DNA of 48,182 bases from Gammaproteobacteria bacterium. Lineage in GTDB: Bacteria > Pseudomonadota > Gammaproteobacteria > Arenicellales > Poriferihabitantaceae. Made by a program: the position numbers and the translations under genes. The notes beneath the pieces were generated by a model that worked only from the letters and a program-made list of their open reading frames with translations, was not told where the DNA came from and made no database searches. This document shows positions 1 to 7,535 of this stretch, piece after piece (position 1 is the first letter of the stretch; each line of letters starts with the position of its first letter). Where the stretch lies: assembly GCA_024644945.1 (NCBI GenBank), contig JAHEGU010000020.1, positions 1 through 48,182 of the forward strand. Direction: 5' to 3'.

Positions 1-204
1 CTCTGCTGCTTTTTCTAGTTCGTCGGCACTTAGAAAAACAAGAATTTCGTTTATAGCGCTTAGATGATCACGCATATTGGCTAACATATGTTGTTGCATC
101 ATTTCGGGTAATTCTACGTGCTCCCTCGTGTCATCGGACGCTACAGAATTGCTGGACAGGCTTGAAACTAATACAGCTAAAATAAAATTGTGCACTCTAC
201 TCAT
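1..204 (-). CDS. Secreted small protein, N-terminal part (runs off window edge)
   Basis: The minus strand is open from an ATG at 204 to the window edge, giving 68 residues with no stop. It begins MSRVHNFILAVLVSSL, a typical signal peptide with likely cleavage near the SVA-S junction. The mature part (ELPEMMQQHMLANMRDHLSA) is His/Met-containing and predicted helical. It recalls short periplasmic proteins with an HMxxNMRDHL motif, some annotated as cytochrome-c-like, but no haem CxxCH is visible in the part present. It lies downstream of marC on the same strand. The secretion call is firm; the family assignment is tentative because the C-terminus is missing. Confidence 0.6.
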   Translation of the reverse strand, partial: MSRVHNFILAVLVSSLSSNSVASDDTREHVELPEMMQQHMLANMRDHLSAINEILVFLSADELEKAAE

Positions 205-317
205 GATTCTAAATTGTGTTTGTCGCAAAACGCTCTGCATCTGGCGCCCATATAGCGCATGGCGATTTGTTGTTCCCGGCTGTATGGGCTTATTCAAGGG
301 TGTTCTTTAGATACTTA

Positions 318-950
318 TCAAGGACCAACCAGGCCACTTTGCTTGATACCATCGAATATGAATTGAACTGCCAGTGCAGACAATAAGACGCCCATGACCC
401 GCGTAATGACATGCATCCCTGTTACGCCAAGCAAATTTTGAATTTTACCGGCAAGTAGCAGCGAAACGAAGGTAAGCAATAAAACCGCCAACAACGAGGC
501 AATGATAATTGCTTGACCCGTGACGTCTCCTTCCTGGTTGGCCATAAGCAAAATTGCTGCACCCATTGAGCCCGGTCCTGCAATAAGGGGGGTGGCCAAT
601 GGGAAAACTGAAATATCTGTTCTGGAAATTGCTTCCTGCTCCTCCTCGTCAGTTGTCGATGTGCCGCCTGACGAGCGCGCGAATACCATCTCAATGCCAA
701 TCAGCAATAAAAGAATACCCCCGGCGGCTCTCAGGGCGGCAAGAGATATGCCGAGGCCAGCCAATAGAAACTCTCCAATTACCGCGAAAGTCACCAAAAT
801 GACCATGCCAATCAGTGAGCCGCGGATAGCTATCGATCGTTTCTGTTGAGCGGTTTGGTTTGCTGTCAACGCTGCAAACATGGCTGCAATATCTAGTGGG
901 CCAATCGTGGCAAAGAATGTCGCCAGCGCTAGTCCCGCGGTTTCAATCAT
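318..950 (-). CDS. MarC family (UPF0056) integral membrane protein
   Basis: This 210-residue protein has about six hydrophobic segments and the MarC-family layout: an N-terminal ATFFATIGPLDIAAMFAAL helix (the family's 'P-x-D/G' entry motif), ATPLIAGPGSM in the middle, and a C-terminal helix ending IFDGIKQSG. A charged cytoplasmic loop (SGGTSTTDEEEQEAISRTD, about residues 94-112) separates the two halves. Length is normal for the family. MarC was once linked to multiple antibiotic resistance, but that link was not upheld, so the transported substrate is unknown. It is on the same strand as the DoxX and ACT genes but 178 bp away, so co-transcription is uncertain. Confidence 0.9.
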   Translation of the reverse strand: MIETAGLALATFFATIGPLDIAAMFAALTANQTAQQKRSIAIRGSLIGMVILVTFAVIGEFLLAGLGISLAALRAAGGILLLLIGIEMVFARSSGGTSTTDEEEQEAISRTDISVFPLATPLIAGPGSMGAAILLMANQEGDVTGQAIIIASLLAVLLLTFVSLLLAGKIQNLLGVTGMHVITRVMGVLLSALAVQFIFDGIKQSGLVGP

Positions 951-1128
951 TGGTTTAGTGTCCCGATTTTTATTGCCGGTTTTTAAAAGGTGCGTTCAAT
1001 TTATTATTAAATATTTGCGTCGTATTTGATTGCCAAATAAAGGCTATAGGCCATAAGGGTTTTTAGGGTAAAAAGATTACAACAATAGGTGGGCGGAGTA
1101 ACTATGTTTGAGCACCCATGGATATCGC

Positions 1129-1488
1129 CTAATTCTTAATTTCCCCGTCATTTTTTTTATCAAAAGTTTGTTTAATAATCAAACACAATAGTGCAATGCA
1201 AATTAAAGTGACGATAGCAACTGGAATTTTTCCTGCCATGACCAGCACAACTAACGATATTAAGAATGTGATCGCGACCAAAAGGGCCCCAATAACCCTG
1301 GTTTTCGGAAGAACTAACAGTATCCCTCCGATTAGCTGAATAACACCGTAGGTAATTAAAATGGGATTGGTAAACCCGTATTCTCCAAACAACACAACAT
1401 CCTGCTGCATAAGCATGATTTTCGTAATGCCTGATGAAACTGCTAAAAATACTAAAATAACCAAGATTATTTTAAGAAATACTTTCAC
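1129..1488 (-). CDS. DoxX-like small membrane protein
   Basis: The 119-residue product has four hydrophobic segments (about residues 5-22, 43-60, 65-85 and 90-108) and a lysine-rich tail. The layout, with GITKIMLMQQDVVLFGEYGF after helix 1 and a glycine-rich VIQLIGGILLVLPKTR segment, matches DoxX/DoxD-like proteins, which are small quinone-associated or uncharacterised inner-membrane proteins. It follows the ACT-domain gene by 54 bp on the same strand and is probably the last gene of a three-gene unit with the YdjM-like and ACT genes. No substrate or partner can be read from the sequence. Confidence 0.75.
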   Translation of the reverse strand: MKVFLKIILVILVFLAVSSGITKIMLMQQDVVLFGEYGFTNPILITYGVIQLIGGILLVLPKTRVIGALLVAITFLISLVVLVMAGKIPVAIVTLICIALLCLIIKQTFDKKNDGEIKN

Positions 1489-1542
1489 GCTTACTCCGGT
1501 CTTTTAAAACGCATGGCGCTCGGTACAGCGGCAACCCGCTTG

Positions 1543-1941
1543 TCAGCGAGTGAGTTCACGAATTGCTGCAATTGCTTTTTCTGCGTGTCCGCTCTGCACA
1601 AATATATGGTCATGAAAATAACCTGCCATCACATTTGTGCTTATTCCACTCTCAGCAAGTTTACTTGAGAACGCTGCTGTTAAACCAACCGCATCCAGGC
1701 TGGAGTGAACATTTAATGTGATACACCTAAAGACTGACTCATAGTTTATTTCGTGCTCGTCTGCTTTTGATTTTGGGATGACAAGTGTGAGGCCTTCAGT
1801 TTCTTTAACAGTGGCTATAGGCTCCAAGTTTGTATAGTCTCCGTGACGGATATTCTCAAAAGAACAAAATATATACTCTCCATCAATCAGTACTGGAGAC
1901 ATGTATGCCAGCAATTTTCCCAGGTCACTCTCGCCAGTCAT
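1543..1941 (-). CDS. ACT domain-containing protein (DUF2241 type)
   Basis: This 132-residue cytosolic protein opens with the motif GESDLGKLLAYMSPVLIDGE, typical of the small DUF2241/ACT family. The C-terminal half (about residues 68-130) has the ACT beta-alpha-beta pattern: FRCITLNVHSSLDAVGLTAA, then SGISTNVMAGYFHDHIFV. ACT domains bind amino acids or other small ligands and usually regulate enzymes, but this family has no attached catalytic domain. It sits between the YdjM-like gene (43 bp upstream) and the DoxX gene (54 bp downstream). The regulated target is unknown. Confidence 0.85.
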   Translation of the reverse strand: MTGESDLGKLLAYMSPVLIDGEYIFCSFENIRHGDYTNLEPIATVKETEGLTLVIPKSKADEHEINYESVFRCITLNVHSSLDAVGLTAAFSSKLAESGISTNVMAGYFHDHIFVQSGHAEKAIAAIRELTR

Positions 1942-1984
1942 GTTTTACACTGAATGTAAATGCCCTGCATGAGTGAACCACAAG

Positions 1985-2689
1985 TCAAATGCCCGGGTCC
2001 AATGCCGGGGCAGTCATCGTTTTAGTTGAGCCGGATGCAATTGATCCTCGATGCCTGTCAACCCAAAAACCCCACGCCACTATCAACCATATAGCTTGAG
2101 CAGACCAAGCGACCGCTGACACTGAGGGTGGCGACGGACCAAATATGTTCGCAAGATATATTACCACCAGAAATACTGCCAGCCCCCACATGCCCACGCT
2201 GCCTTTTTTATTTAGTGCATGTGTATTGTGAGCATAGAGCCAGAATCCAATCATAAATAACGATAGCTCAAATGGCCCCGCTATATAGGGATGATTCCAT
2301 AGCTCGAATCCATATCGGTTCGAGCCAGTTAGAGCAATTGGCATATCTGGCCCGTGAGTAATGACGTCTAGAACCCAATGACTGAACACAATCACTGCAA
2401 TAACTATCGCCACACGAAGTCCACTGTGCCGTAATAACGTATATATGACCGCAAGCAATACACTCCAAATTAATAGCGCAACTAAACTATGGGAATACGG
2501 GTAATAGATAAAACTTAATGGCGTCATAGCGGTGTTACCCGGCTCCACCTCAAATATTTCAATACCTAAAAGTACGAGGTTTGGCCAGATAATGTCTGCG
2601 AGTTGGCAAGTAAGAAACAATATACCGAGTGAGATCTGAGGAGCATATTTTTTCGCCCCCAACGCTATAGCGAAATGTCCGATAAACAA
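1985..2689 (-). CDS. YdjM-like membrane-bound metal-dependent hydrolase-type protein
   Basis: The 234-residue polytopic protein has about six membrane segments. Putative metal ligands lie in or next to them: H5 in MFIGHFAIALG, an Asp in LADIIWP, a His in YPYSHSLVA, and the SHWVLDVITHGPD segment. This distribution fits the DUF457/YdjM group of inner-membrane proteins described as metal-dependent hydrolases. The biochemical activity of that group is poorly defined, so only the fold is claimed. The C-terminal 20 residues are Thr/Ser-rich and predicted soluble. It is the first gene of the minus-strand run; its promoter should lie in 2690-2881, shared with the divergent PLP-enzyme gene. Confidence 0.65.
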   Translation of the reverse strand: MFIGHFAIALGAKKYAPQISLGILFLTCQLADIIWPNLVLLGIEIFEVEPGNTAMTPLSFIYYPYSHSLVALLIWSVLLAVIYTLLRHSGLRVAIVIAVIVFSHWVLDVITHGPDMPIALTGSNRYGFELWNHPYIAGPFELSLFMIGFWLYAHNTHALNKKGSVGMWGLAVFLVVIYLANIFGPSPPSVSAVAWSAQAIWLIVAWGFWVDRHRGSIASGSTKTMTAPALDPGI

Positions 2690-2881
2690 TTTTGAGTCGT
2701 GAGTATAAGGCCAAGTGGCTTATTGAATCATAGCATTCATAAATACAGGGGAATCGGTAAAAAAGACAGATTTATTTTTCGCTCTGTTCTGCATTAGTCA
2801 AATAATGCCGCTCCGGTTTTTTTCGTATTCAAAAAGAATAGAATACTCTCTAATCCACATCACCAGTTCGAGATCAAGATC

Positions 2882-4075
2882 ATGACCAGGACATTCGACA
2901 TTGAACGCGCGCGCGCGGAAACTCGGGCTTGTGAAAATATAATCCATTTCAATAACGCCGGCTCGTCTTTGACGTCGGCCCCAGTGGTGGATTACTTATG
3001 TGAATTCATTAAGTTGGAAGAATCTGTTGGTGGCTACGAGTCGGTGGAACAGGAAGCCGCCGCACTAGATAATTTCTACAATGCTACTGCGAGACTGATT
3101 AACTGTAATACAAGCGAGATCGCCTATGCCGAAAACGCCACCCGCGCCTGGGATATGGCCTTTTATGGCTTATCCTTTAATCCTGGAGATCGCATTCTCA
3201 CCACTATGTCGGAATATGGAAGCAATGTTATTGCCTATAACCAGCAGGCAGAGCGATACGGCGTGGAAGTGGTGTTTGTACCTGACGATCAATATGGCCA
3301 GATCGATGTAGAAGCGTTGCAAAGGATGGTGGATGATCGGGTAAAGCTGATTTCCATCAGCATGATTCCCACCGGTGGCGGGCTGGTGAATCCCGCAGTT
3401 GGGGTCGGAAAGGTGGCTCGAGATGCAGGGATTCCCTACTTGCTGGATGCGTGCCAGGCGGTGGGGCAACTGCCTCTCGACGTCGAAGCAATCGGGTGTG
3501 ATATGCTGAGCGCAACGGGTCGTAAATTCTTGCGTGGGCCGCGCGGAACAGGATTCCTTTACGTACGATCAACAATGATGGACAAGTTGATTCCACCTTT
3601 TCTCGACCAGCACGCCGCTGATCTTATTTCCCCTGGAGAGTACCGCATGCTGGAAGATGCCAGGCGATTTGAAAACTGGGAACAGTATTTTGCGGGCAAG
3701 GCGGCATTGGGCGTAGCGATTGACTATGCTATGGATTGGGGTCTCGCCTCTATTCGCGACCGCGTATTTTCCCTGGCGGAAACACTACGTGCTCGACTTA
3801 GAGAAATTGACGGGGTCGAGCTCACAGACCAGGGCCAGGTAAAATGCGGCATCGTGACATTCGAGGTCGATCGGGCAGACGCGTACCGGGTCAAGTCTGA
3901 ATTACATAAACGAAAAATCAATGTCAGTGTCTCCGATGGGTCGGGGACACTGGTTTCATTTCAACAGCGGGGTATCGAACGAGTGATTCGATCATCCGTG
4001 CATTACTTCAATACCACCCAGGAAATTGACATTTTTACTGATGCATTGAAAGATGTCCTTGCCTTAAACCGATAA
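2882..4075 (+). CDS. Class V aminotransferase-fold PLP-dependent enzyme
   Basis: At 397 residues this has the length and motif order of the class V (cysteine desulfurase/EgtE/IscS-like) fold. IHFNNAGSSLTSAPV forms the N-terminal substrate loop, TRAW (88-91) begins the phosphate-binding region, D189 in YLLDACQAVGQ pairs with the pyridine nitrogen, and K215 in ATGRKFLRGPRGTGF is the Schiff-base lysine. No catalytic-loop cysteine typical of NifS/IscS desulfurases is obvious, so a lyase, transaminase or EgtE-like C-S lyase role is equally possible. It reads divergently from the YdjM-like gene and converges on the zinc-ribbon gene with a 17-bp gap. The specific reaction is not assignable. Confidence 0.85.
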   Translation: MTRTFDIERARAETRACENIIHFNNAGSSLTSAPVVDYLCEFIKLEESVGGYESVEQEAAALDNFYNATARLINCNTSEIAYAENATRAWDMAFYGLSFNPGDRILTTMSEYGSNVIAYNQQAERYGVEVVFVPDDQYGQIDVEALQRMVDDRVKLISISMIPTGGGLVNPAVGVGKVARDAGIPYLLDACQAVGQLPLDVEAIGCDMLSATGRKFLRGPRGTGFLYVRSTMMDKLIPPFLDQHAADLISPGEYRMLEDARRFENWEQYFAGKAALGVAIDYAMDWGLASIRDRVFSLAETLRARLREIDGVELTDQGQVKCGIVTFEVDRADAYRVKSELHKRKINVSVSDGSGTLVSFQQRGIERVIRSSVHYFNTTQEIDIFTDALKDVLALNR

Positions 4076-4092
4076 GCGGTACATGCAGCGTT

Positions 4093-4476
4093 CTATTTTC
4101 GTTCTTTGACTGTGAACTTTTTAATAAAGTCACCAATCGTATGTTCGGAAAAATCTATTAATTCTCCCGCGTCGTAAAAGCGACCGTAGCAAGTTGGGCA
4201 ACTCTCAAACCATATGTGCGATTGTTCCGCATCAACCATCCGTATCATTTTGCTATTAGGGCACACTGCACAATATATATCGCCAATTTCATTATATTTC
4301 TTACCTACTTCTGGATCGCCAGTATCCACACCCTCGGCAATTTCTTTGAGGTCTTCATGCTCTCTCATATCCAACCATAAGCCTTTACAAGAAAAACACC
4401 TTTCAACATCACCAAAGGGTGTATTCACATGCTCGAATTCTGAATTACATTTTGGACATTTCATGTTCATTGTCAC
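4093..4476 (-). CDS. Duplicated zf-TFIIB-type zinc-ribbon protein
   Basis: In 127 residues there are two copies of a zinc ribbon of the zf-TFIIB type. Copy one uses C7-x2-C10 and C27-x2-C30, followed by GLWLDMREHEDL; copy two uses C69-x2-C72 and C93-x2-C96, followed by GRFYDAGELIDF. The shared C-x2-C-x-G-x(2)-x-D pattern after the second knuckle is the family signature. Such proteins are common, cytosolic and functionally uncharacterised. Translation may begin at any of three closely spaced ATGs (residues 1, 3 or 5). It is transcribed toward the PLP-enzyme gene, with no shared operon. Confidence 0.8.
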   Translation of the reverse strand: MTMNMKCPKCNSEFEHVNTPFGDVERCFSCKGLWLDMREHEDLKEIAEGVDTGDPEVGKKYNEIGDIYCAVCPNSKMIRMVDAEQSHIWFESCPTCYGRFYDAGELIDFSEHTIGDFIKKFTVKERK

Positions 4477-4621
4477 TCTCGTAATTAAATGTGGTCAGTG
4501 CTCGATTCTCCACCGATCAGTTTGATGATTCAACGGTGGTGGCTTGAACTATACGAGGCTAACTGTCGTTCCCTTTGATCCATCCATCTGCTACCTCTGC
4601 TCTTATGACAGCAAAAAGGTA

Positions 4622-4651
4622 TTGACATAGTTTAACGTTAAACTATATACT
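4622..4651 (+). promoter_or_regulatory. Sigma-70 promoter of the acg-like/marR operon
   Basis: A perfect -35 (TTGACA, 4622-4627) and a near-consensus -10 (TATACT, 4646-4651) are separated by exactly 18 bp. The start of the flavoprotein gene lies about 35 bp downstream. The spacer is entirely filled by an operator palindrome, so the promoter should be strong when the repressor is absent. Confidence 0.8.
4628..4645. promoter_or_regulatory. Operator 1: 18-bp perfect palindrome in the promoter spacer
   Basis: TAGTTTAACGTTAAACTA is a perfect palindrome occupying all 18 bp between the -35 and -10 hexamers. The identical 18-mer recurs 23 bp downstream. The likely binder is the MarR protein encoded second in this operon; this is inferred from position and symmetry, as MarR dimers bind palindromes of about this size. 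Confidence 0.75.
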
Positions 4652-4670
4652 AGTTTAACGTTAAACTAGT
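4649..4670. promoter_or_regulatory. Operator 2: 22-bp perfect palindrome over the predicted start site
   Basis: This site contains the same 18-mer as operator 1 at 4651-4668, extended by two symmetric bases on each side. It overlaps the end of the -10 box and the expected transcription start. Centre-to-centre distance to operator 1 is 23 bp, a little over two helical turns, which allows two dimers to sit on similar faces of the DNA. Confidence 0.75.
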
Positions 4671-4684
4671 TAGAATTGACCGCT

Positions 4685-5833
4685 ATGAACAGAAGGAAAT
4701 TTCTCAAAATCGCCGGAACCACAAGCGTCATCGTCGCGGCTGGCGCAGGCGGGTTTGCCTTTACACGCACCCCGCATAAAGCGCTGGCCCCCTGGAACCT
4801 TGACCAATCAGCCTATCGGGATCCAATGCGCCGCGCTCTATCTTATGCCATTCTTGCGCCCAATCCCCACAATCGCCAGCCATGGGTCATCGATCTGAAA
4901 AGCGGCACCGAAGCGGTATTGACGTGCGATCTTGATCGGTTACTGCCGGAAACAGATCCGTTCAGCCGACAGATCGTGATCGGCTTGGGATGTTTTCTCG
5001 AACTATTTACCCTGGCTGCCTCAGACAATGGTTATCGATCAGAAATCGCCCTGTTTCCAGAGGGCGAAGACCAGAATCACCTGGACACTCGACCCATAGC
5101 ACATTTAAAGCTGGTCGAAGACAATCAACTAGTAAAGAACGATCTGTTTGACCTGGCGTTGAATCGCCATACCAATCGCAATGGTTATGATGTGAGTCGT
5201 GAAATCGATCAGAGCATACTCGAACGGGTAGAGACTTCGGCGCAGCCTGGCGTAATTGCAGGGACAACGGGAAGTGGGGAGACGCTGGAGGAGTTGCGTG
5301 CACTTACCCGAAACGCGCTCCGTGAGGAAATAATGGATCCCGCTGCGTTTCAGGAGAGCGTCGATTTAATGCGAATTGGCAGGAGTGAGATCGAAACAAA
5401 CCCGGACGGCATTTCACTGGGCGGTCCATTTCTCGAAGCATTGAGTATCGCCGGTGTACTTAACAGGGAAGAACTGGCGGACCCTGCATCAAAATCCTTC
5501 CAGATCGGGTTGGATATGGCGGATACGTCGGCGATGAGTGCAATGGGATTTGTCTGGATCAGCACCACCGCAAATACCCGCCGAGACCAGATTGTCGCAG
5601 GGCACAGCTATATGCGTGTCGCACTCGAGGTCGCACGGCAAGGGCTGGAGATGCAACCGATGAGTCAGGCGTTACAGGAATACGCTGCCATGGAATCCTA
5701 TTATCAGCGTGTTCACGAAATGCTCGGAAGCCAACCGAATGAAAGGATTCAGATGCTGGCCAGGCTGGGGTATGCTGACGCGGTGAATCCCGCACCCCGA
5801 TGGGCGCTCTCTACCAGAATTAAACAAGTTTAG
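4685..5833 (+). CDS. Tat-exported Acg-family (nitroreductase-like) FMN-binding oxidoreductase
   Basis: I place the start at ATG 4685 (MNRRKFLKIAG), which puts a twin-arginine motif (NRRKFLK) and a hydrophobic helix at the N-terminus; an in-frame TTG at 4676 is the alternative. The mature part begins with SYAILAPNPHNRQPWVIDL, the FMN-contacting opening of the Acg/nitroreductase fold, and continues with RHTNRNGYD and a C-terminal ARQGLEMQPMSQAL segment typical of the family. Length (382) is normal for Acg-type proteins. Export by Tat as a folded flavoprotein is inferred. It is co-transcribed with the MarR gene (6-bp gap) from a promoter with two operators, suggesting a response to a small toxic or phenolic compound; the real substrate is unknown. 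Confidence 0.8.
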   Translation: MNRRKFLKIAGTTSVIVAAGAGGFAFTRTPHKALAPWNLDQSAYRDPMRRALSYAILAPNPHNRQPWVIDLKSGTEAVLTCDLDRLLPETDPFSRQIVIGLGCFLELFTLAASDNGYRSEIALFPEGEDQNHLDTRPIAHLKLVEDNQLVKNDLFDLALNRHTNRNGYDVSREIDQSILERVETSAQPGVIAGTTGSGETLEELRALTRNALREEIMDPAAFQESVDLMRIGRSEIETNPDGISLGGPFLEALSIAGVLNREELADPASKSFQIGLDMADTSAMSAMGFVWISTTANTRRDQIVAGHSYMRVALEVARQGLEMQPMSQALQEYAAMESYYQRVHEMLGSQPNERIQMLARLGYADAVNPAPRWALSTRIKQV

Positions 5834-5839
5834 TGACTG

Positions 5840-6286
5840 ATGAATAACAATTCGCAGGACTCGATTCTTTTTCAGTTTTTCAATGAGATCGGCATTATCG
5901 AACAGTTGGCGCGCACAAAACTGGAAAACCGGATGCCGGATGGGATCAAATTTTCACAGTTCATCGTGCTGAACCACCTTGTTCGCCTGGATGGTCACTG
6001 GAGTCCTTTACGTCTGGCCAGGGCATTCCAGGTGACCAAGGGCGCGATGACTAACACCCTTCAAAGACTTGAAGCGCGTGAGCTGGTGAAAATAAGAACA
6101 AATCCCACAGATGGCCGAGCAAAGATCGTGACGCTGACTCAAGCAGGCCGAAATATGCGGGAAGCGTGCGTGCAGGCTATCGCCCCAATGCTTGAAGATA
6201 TTGAAAAAGAATTCGGCAGCGATGCCGTTTCACAAACCCTGCCAACGTTGAAAAAAGTACGAGAATATCTTGACGCGCATCGATAG
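5840..6286 (+). CDS. MarR family transcriptional regulator
   Basis: The 148-residue protein has the winged-helix layout of MarR: a dimerisation helix at the N-terminus, the HTH in WSPLRLARAFQVTKGAMTNT (about 55-75), the recognition continuation LQRLEARELVKI, and a wing with the conserved DGRAK(I/V) turn (about 90-98). The C-terminal helices complete the dimer interface. It starts 6 bp after the flavoprotein stop codon, so the two form an operon. With two palindromes at the operon promoter, autorepression relieved by a ligand is the simplest model. Ligand identity cannot be read from sequence. Confidence 0.93.
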   Translation: MNNNSQDSILFQFFNEIGIIEQLARTKLENRMPDGIKFSQFIVLNHLVRLDGHWSPLRLARAFQVTKGAMTNTLQRLEARELVKIRTNPTDGRAKIVTLTQAGRNMREACVQAIAPMLEDIEKEFGSDAVSQTLPTLKKVREYLDAHR

Positions 6287-6356
6287 AGTAACAGGTGATT
6301 AAAAGGTTACGAAGGTCAGTACACTTCAGTCTTAACTATTGCGAAGAACTACTGCC

Positions 6357-6563
6357 TCATTCTTTATCATGCCGTGTAAAACCAGATTGAGGTCCGTCTA
6401 AATCCTGTGAGGTAGGTTCATAAGTCTTGCCTTGATACAAACTGGGTTTAAAACGAAAATGAAAAAAAGCGACACCAATAAACGGAAGTAGCACGAGAAA
6501 TGCACACCAGATTGACTTGCTCTTTACTGAGATGGACACACGAAGGGTGTTCATGATTGGCAC
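6357..6563 (-). CDS. Small single-span membrane protein
   Basis: A 68-residue (or 65, if started at the second ATG, 6554) protein with one clear membrane segment, SIWCAFLVLLPFIGVAFFHF, preceded by a Lys-rich stretch and followed by a hydrophilic tail with KTYEPTSQDLDGP. The helix resembles the short membrane domain at the N-terminus of some phospholipase-D-type proteins, but no enzyme is attached. No ribosome-binding site is convincing. It is convergent with marR. The hydrophobic periodicity and charge pattern support a real gene; function unknown. Confidence 0.5.
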   Translation of the reverse strand: MPIMNTLRVSISVKSKSIWCAFLVLLPFIGVAFFHFRFKPSLYQGKTYEPTSQDLDGPQSGFTRHDKE

Positions 6564-7008
6564 GATTACTAGTAAAAGATGGAATCGCTAGCTACCACCA
6601 AAATGCTTATAGTCGCTTTGCTCAAACCCCCTTCAATTCATCAACGCAACAGTTTAACAGCAGGAATTCCCGCTTAGCGATCGTGGTGAATATTCTGTTC
6701 GGCATGGCTCGTTAATTTCGCATTAATTATTTGATTTAAAAATAAAGATAACAGTTTTATTTTCCCGCTTTTTCTAATTAGTAGAATAAATCTCCCCGAT
6801 TTTTGTGATTTGCCATTTTTTCAACCGGAAAATTCACTGCCTGTACTCGACATTTTTGTCGCTATTTCAATAAGATGCTTGTTGGTCTAGGGAATGCAGG
6901 TTGGTTGGTCCTATGAATTTCATTCGTCTGCCAATAGGCTTTTCATCGAGTCATTTATCTGTGTAAGATGACGGTTCCGATTATTTACTTCTACTGATGA
7001 GGTGAATC
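6564..7008. other. Intergenic region upstream of uspA
   Basis: An AT-rich 445-bp stretch with no open frame I would call a gene. A good ribosome-binding site (GAGGTG, six bases before the ATG at 7009) lies at its right end, and a short symmetric CGAC/GTCG hairpin with a T-rich loop occurs near 6848-6861. It probably carries the uspA promoter; I cannot point to confident -35/-10 boxes. Confidence 0.4.
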
Positions 7009-7443
7009 ATGTCACAAAAAATCCTGGTTGCTCTGGATGGAAGTGCGGGCGGTAAACGCGCTCTGGAAGCCGCTGTCAAACACGCCAAGTTAACGGATTC
7101 AGAATTAATCCTCAGTTATATCATCGACTGGACCCCTTACAGTTTTCACACACCTGAAGAACTGGAAGAGCGTCATCAACGACGCGAATCAGAAATTCAA
7201 CGAGCGAATGAATCCGTACTTGAGCCCGAATCGCGTGCGCTCAAGGGTTCCGGGTTGTCGATCCAGACTGTAGTCCGTCACGGCAAAATTGCTGACACGT
7301 TGGTCGATATTGCCAGCGAATTCAATGTTTCCCAGATATACCTGGGCAGGCTGGGTGAATCACGTTTACATTCAATGGTTTTCGGCAGCGTGACTTCCGC
7401 ATTGCTGCAAAACTCCAAGGTGCCGGTAACGGTTGTACCGTAA
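7009..7443 (+). CDS. Universal stress protein, UspA family
   Basis: A single-domain 144-residue Usp. The N-terminus KILVALDGSAGGKRALEAA is the family strand-loop-helix, and the C-terminus carries the ATP-binding signature G-x2-G-x9-G-S (GRLGESRLHSMVFGS), followed by KVPVTVVP. This suggests the ATP-binding rather than the UspA-like non-binding subtype. It has a strong ribosome-binding site (GAGGTG). It precedes the Na+/alanine symporter by 92 bp on the same strand, so the two may share a transcript and a stress or nutrient cue. Confidence 0.95.
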   Translation: MSQKILVALDGSAGGKRALEAAVKHAKLTDSELILSYIIDWTPYSFHTPEELEERHQRRESEIQRANESVLEPESRALKGSGLSIQTVVRHGKIADTLVDIASEFNVSQIYLGRLGESRLHSMVFGSVTSALLQNSKVPVTVVP

Positions 7444-7535
7444 CCGCATTACGACCTGAGTAACATGACCATCCGCGGCATAGGGATTGTCAGGCACATA
7501 AACCCCACTCTTTTCAGTTAAGGGAGATTCAGCTT

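Noticed and set aside
77-310. A 77-codon plus-strand open frame with many Cys residues
   Set aside because: The opposite strand carries a signal-peptide gene (204 to 1) over most of it; composition of the plus frame is not protein-like.
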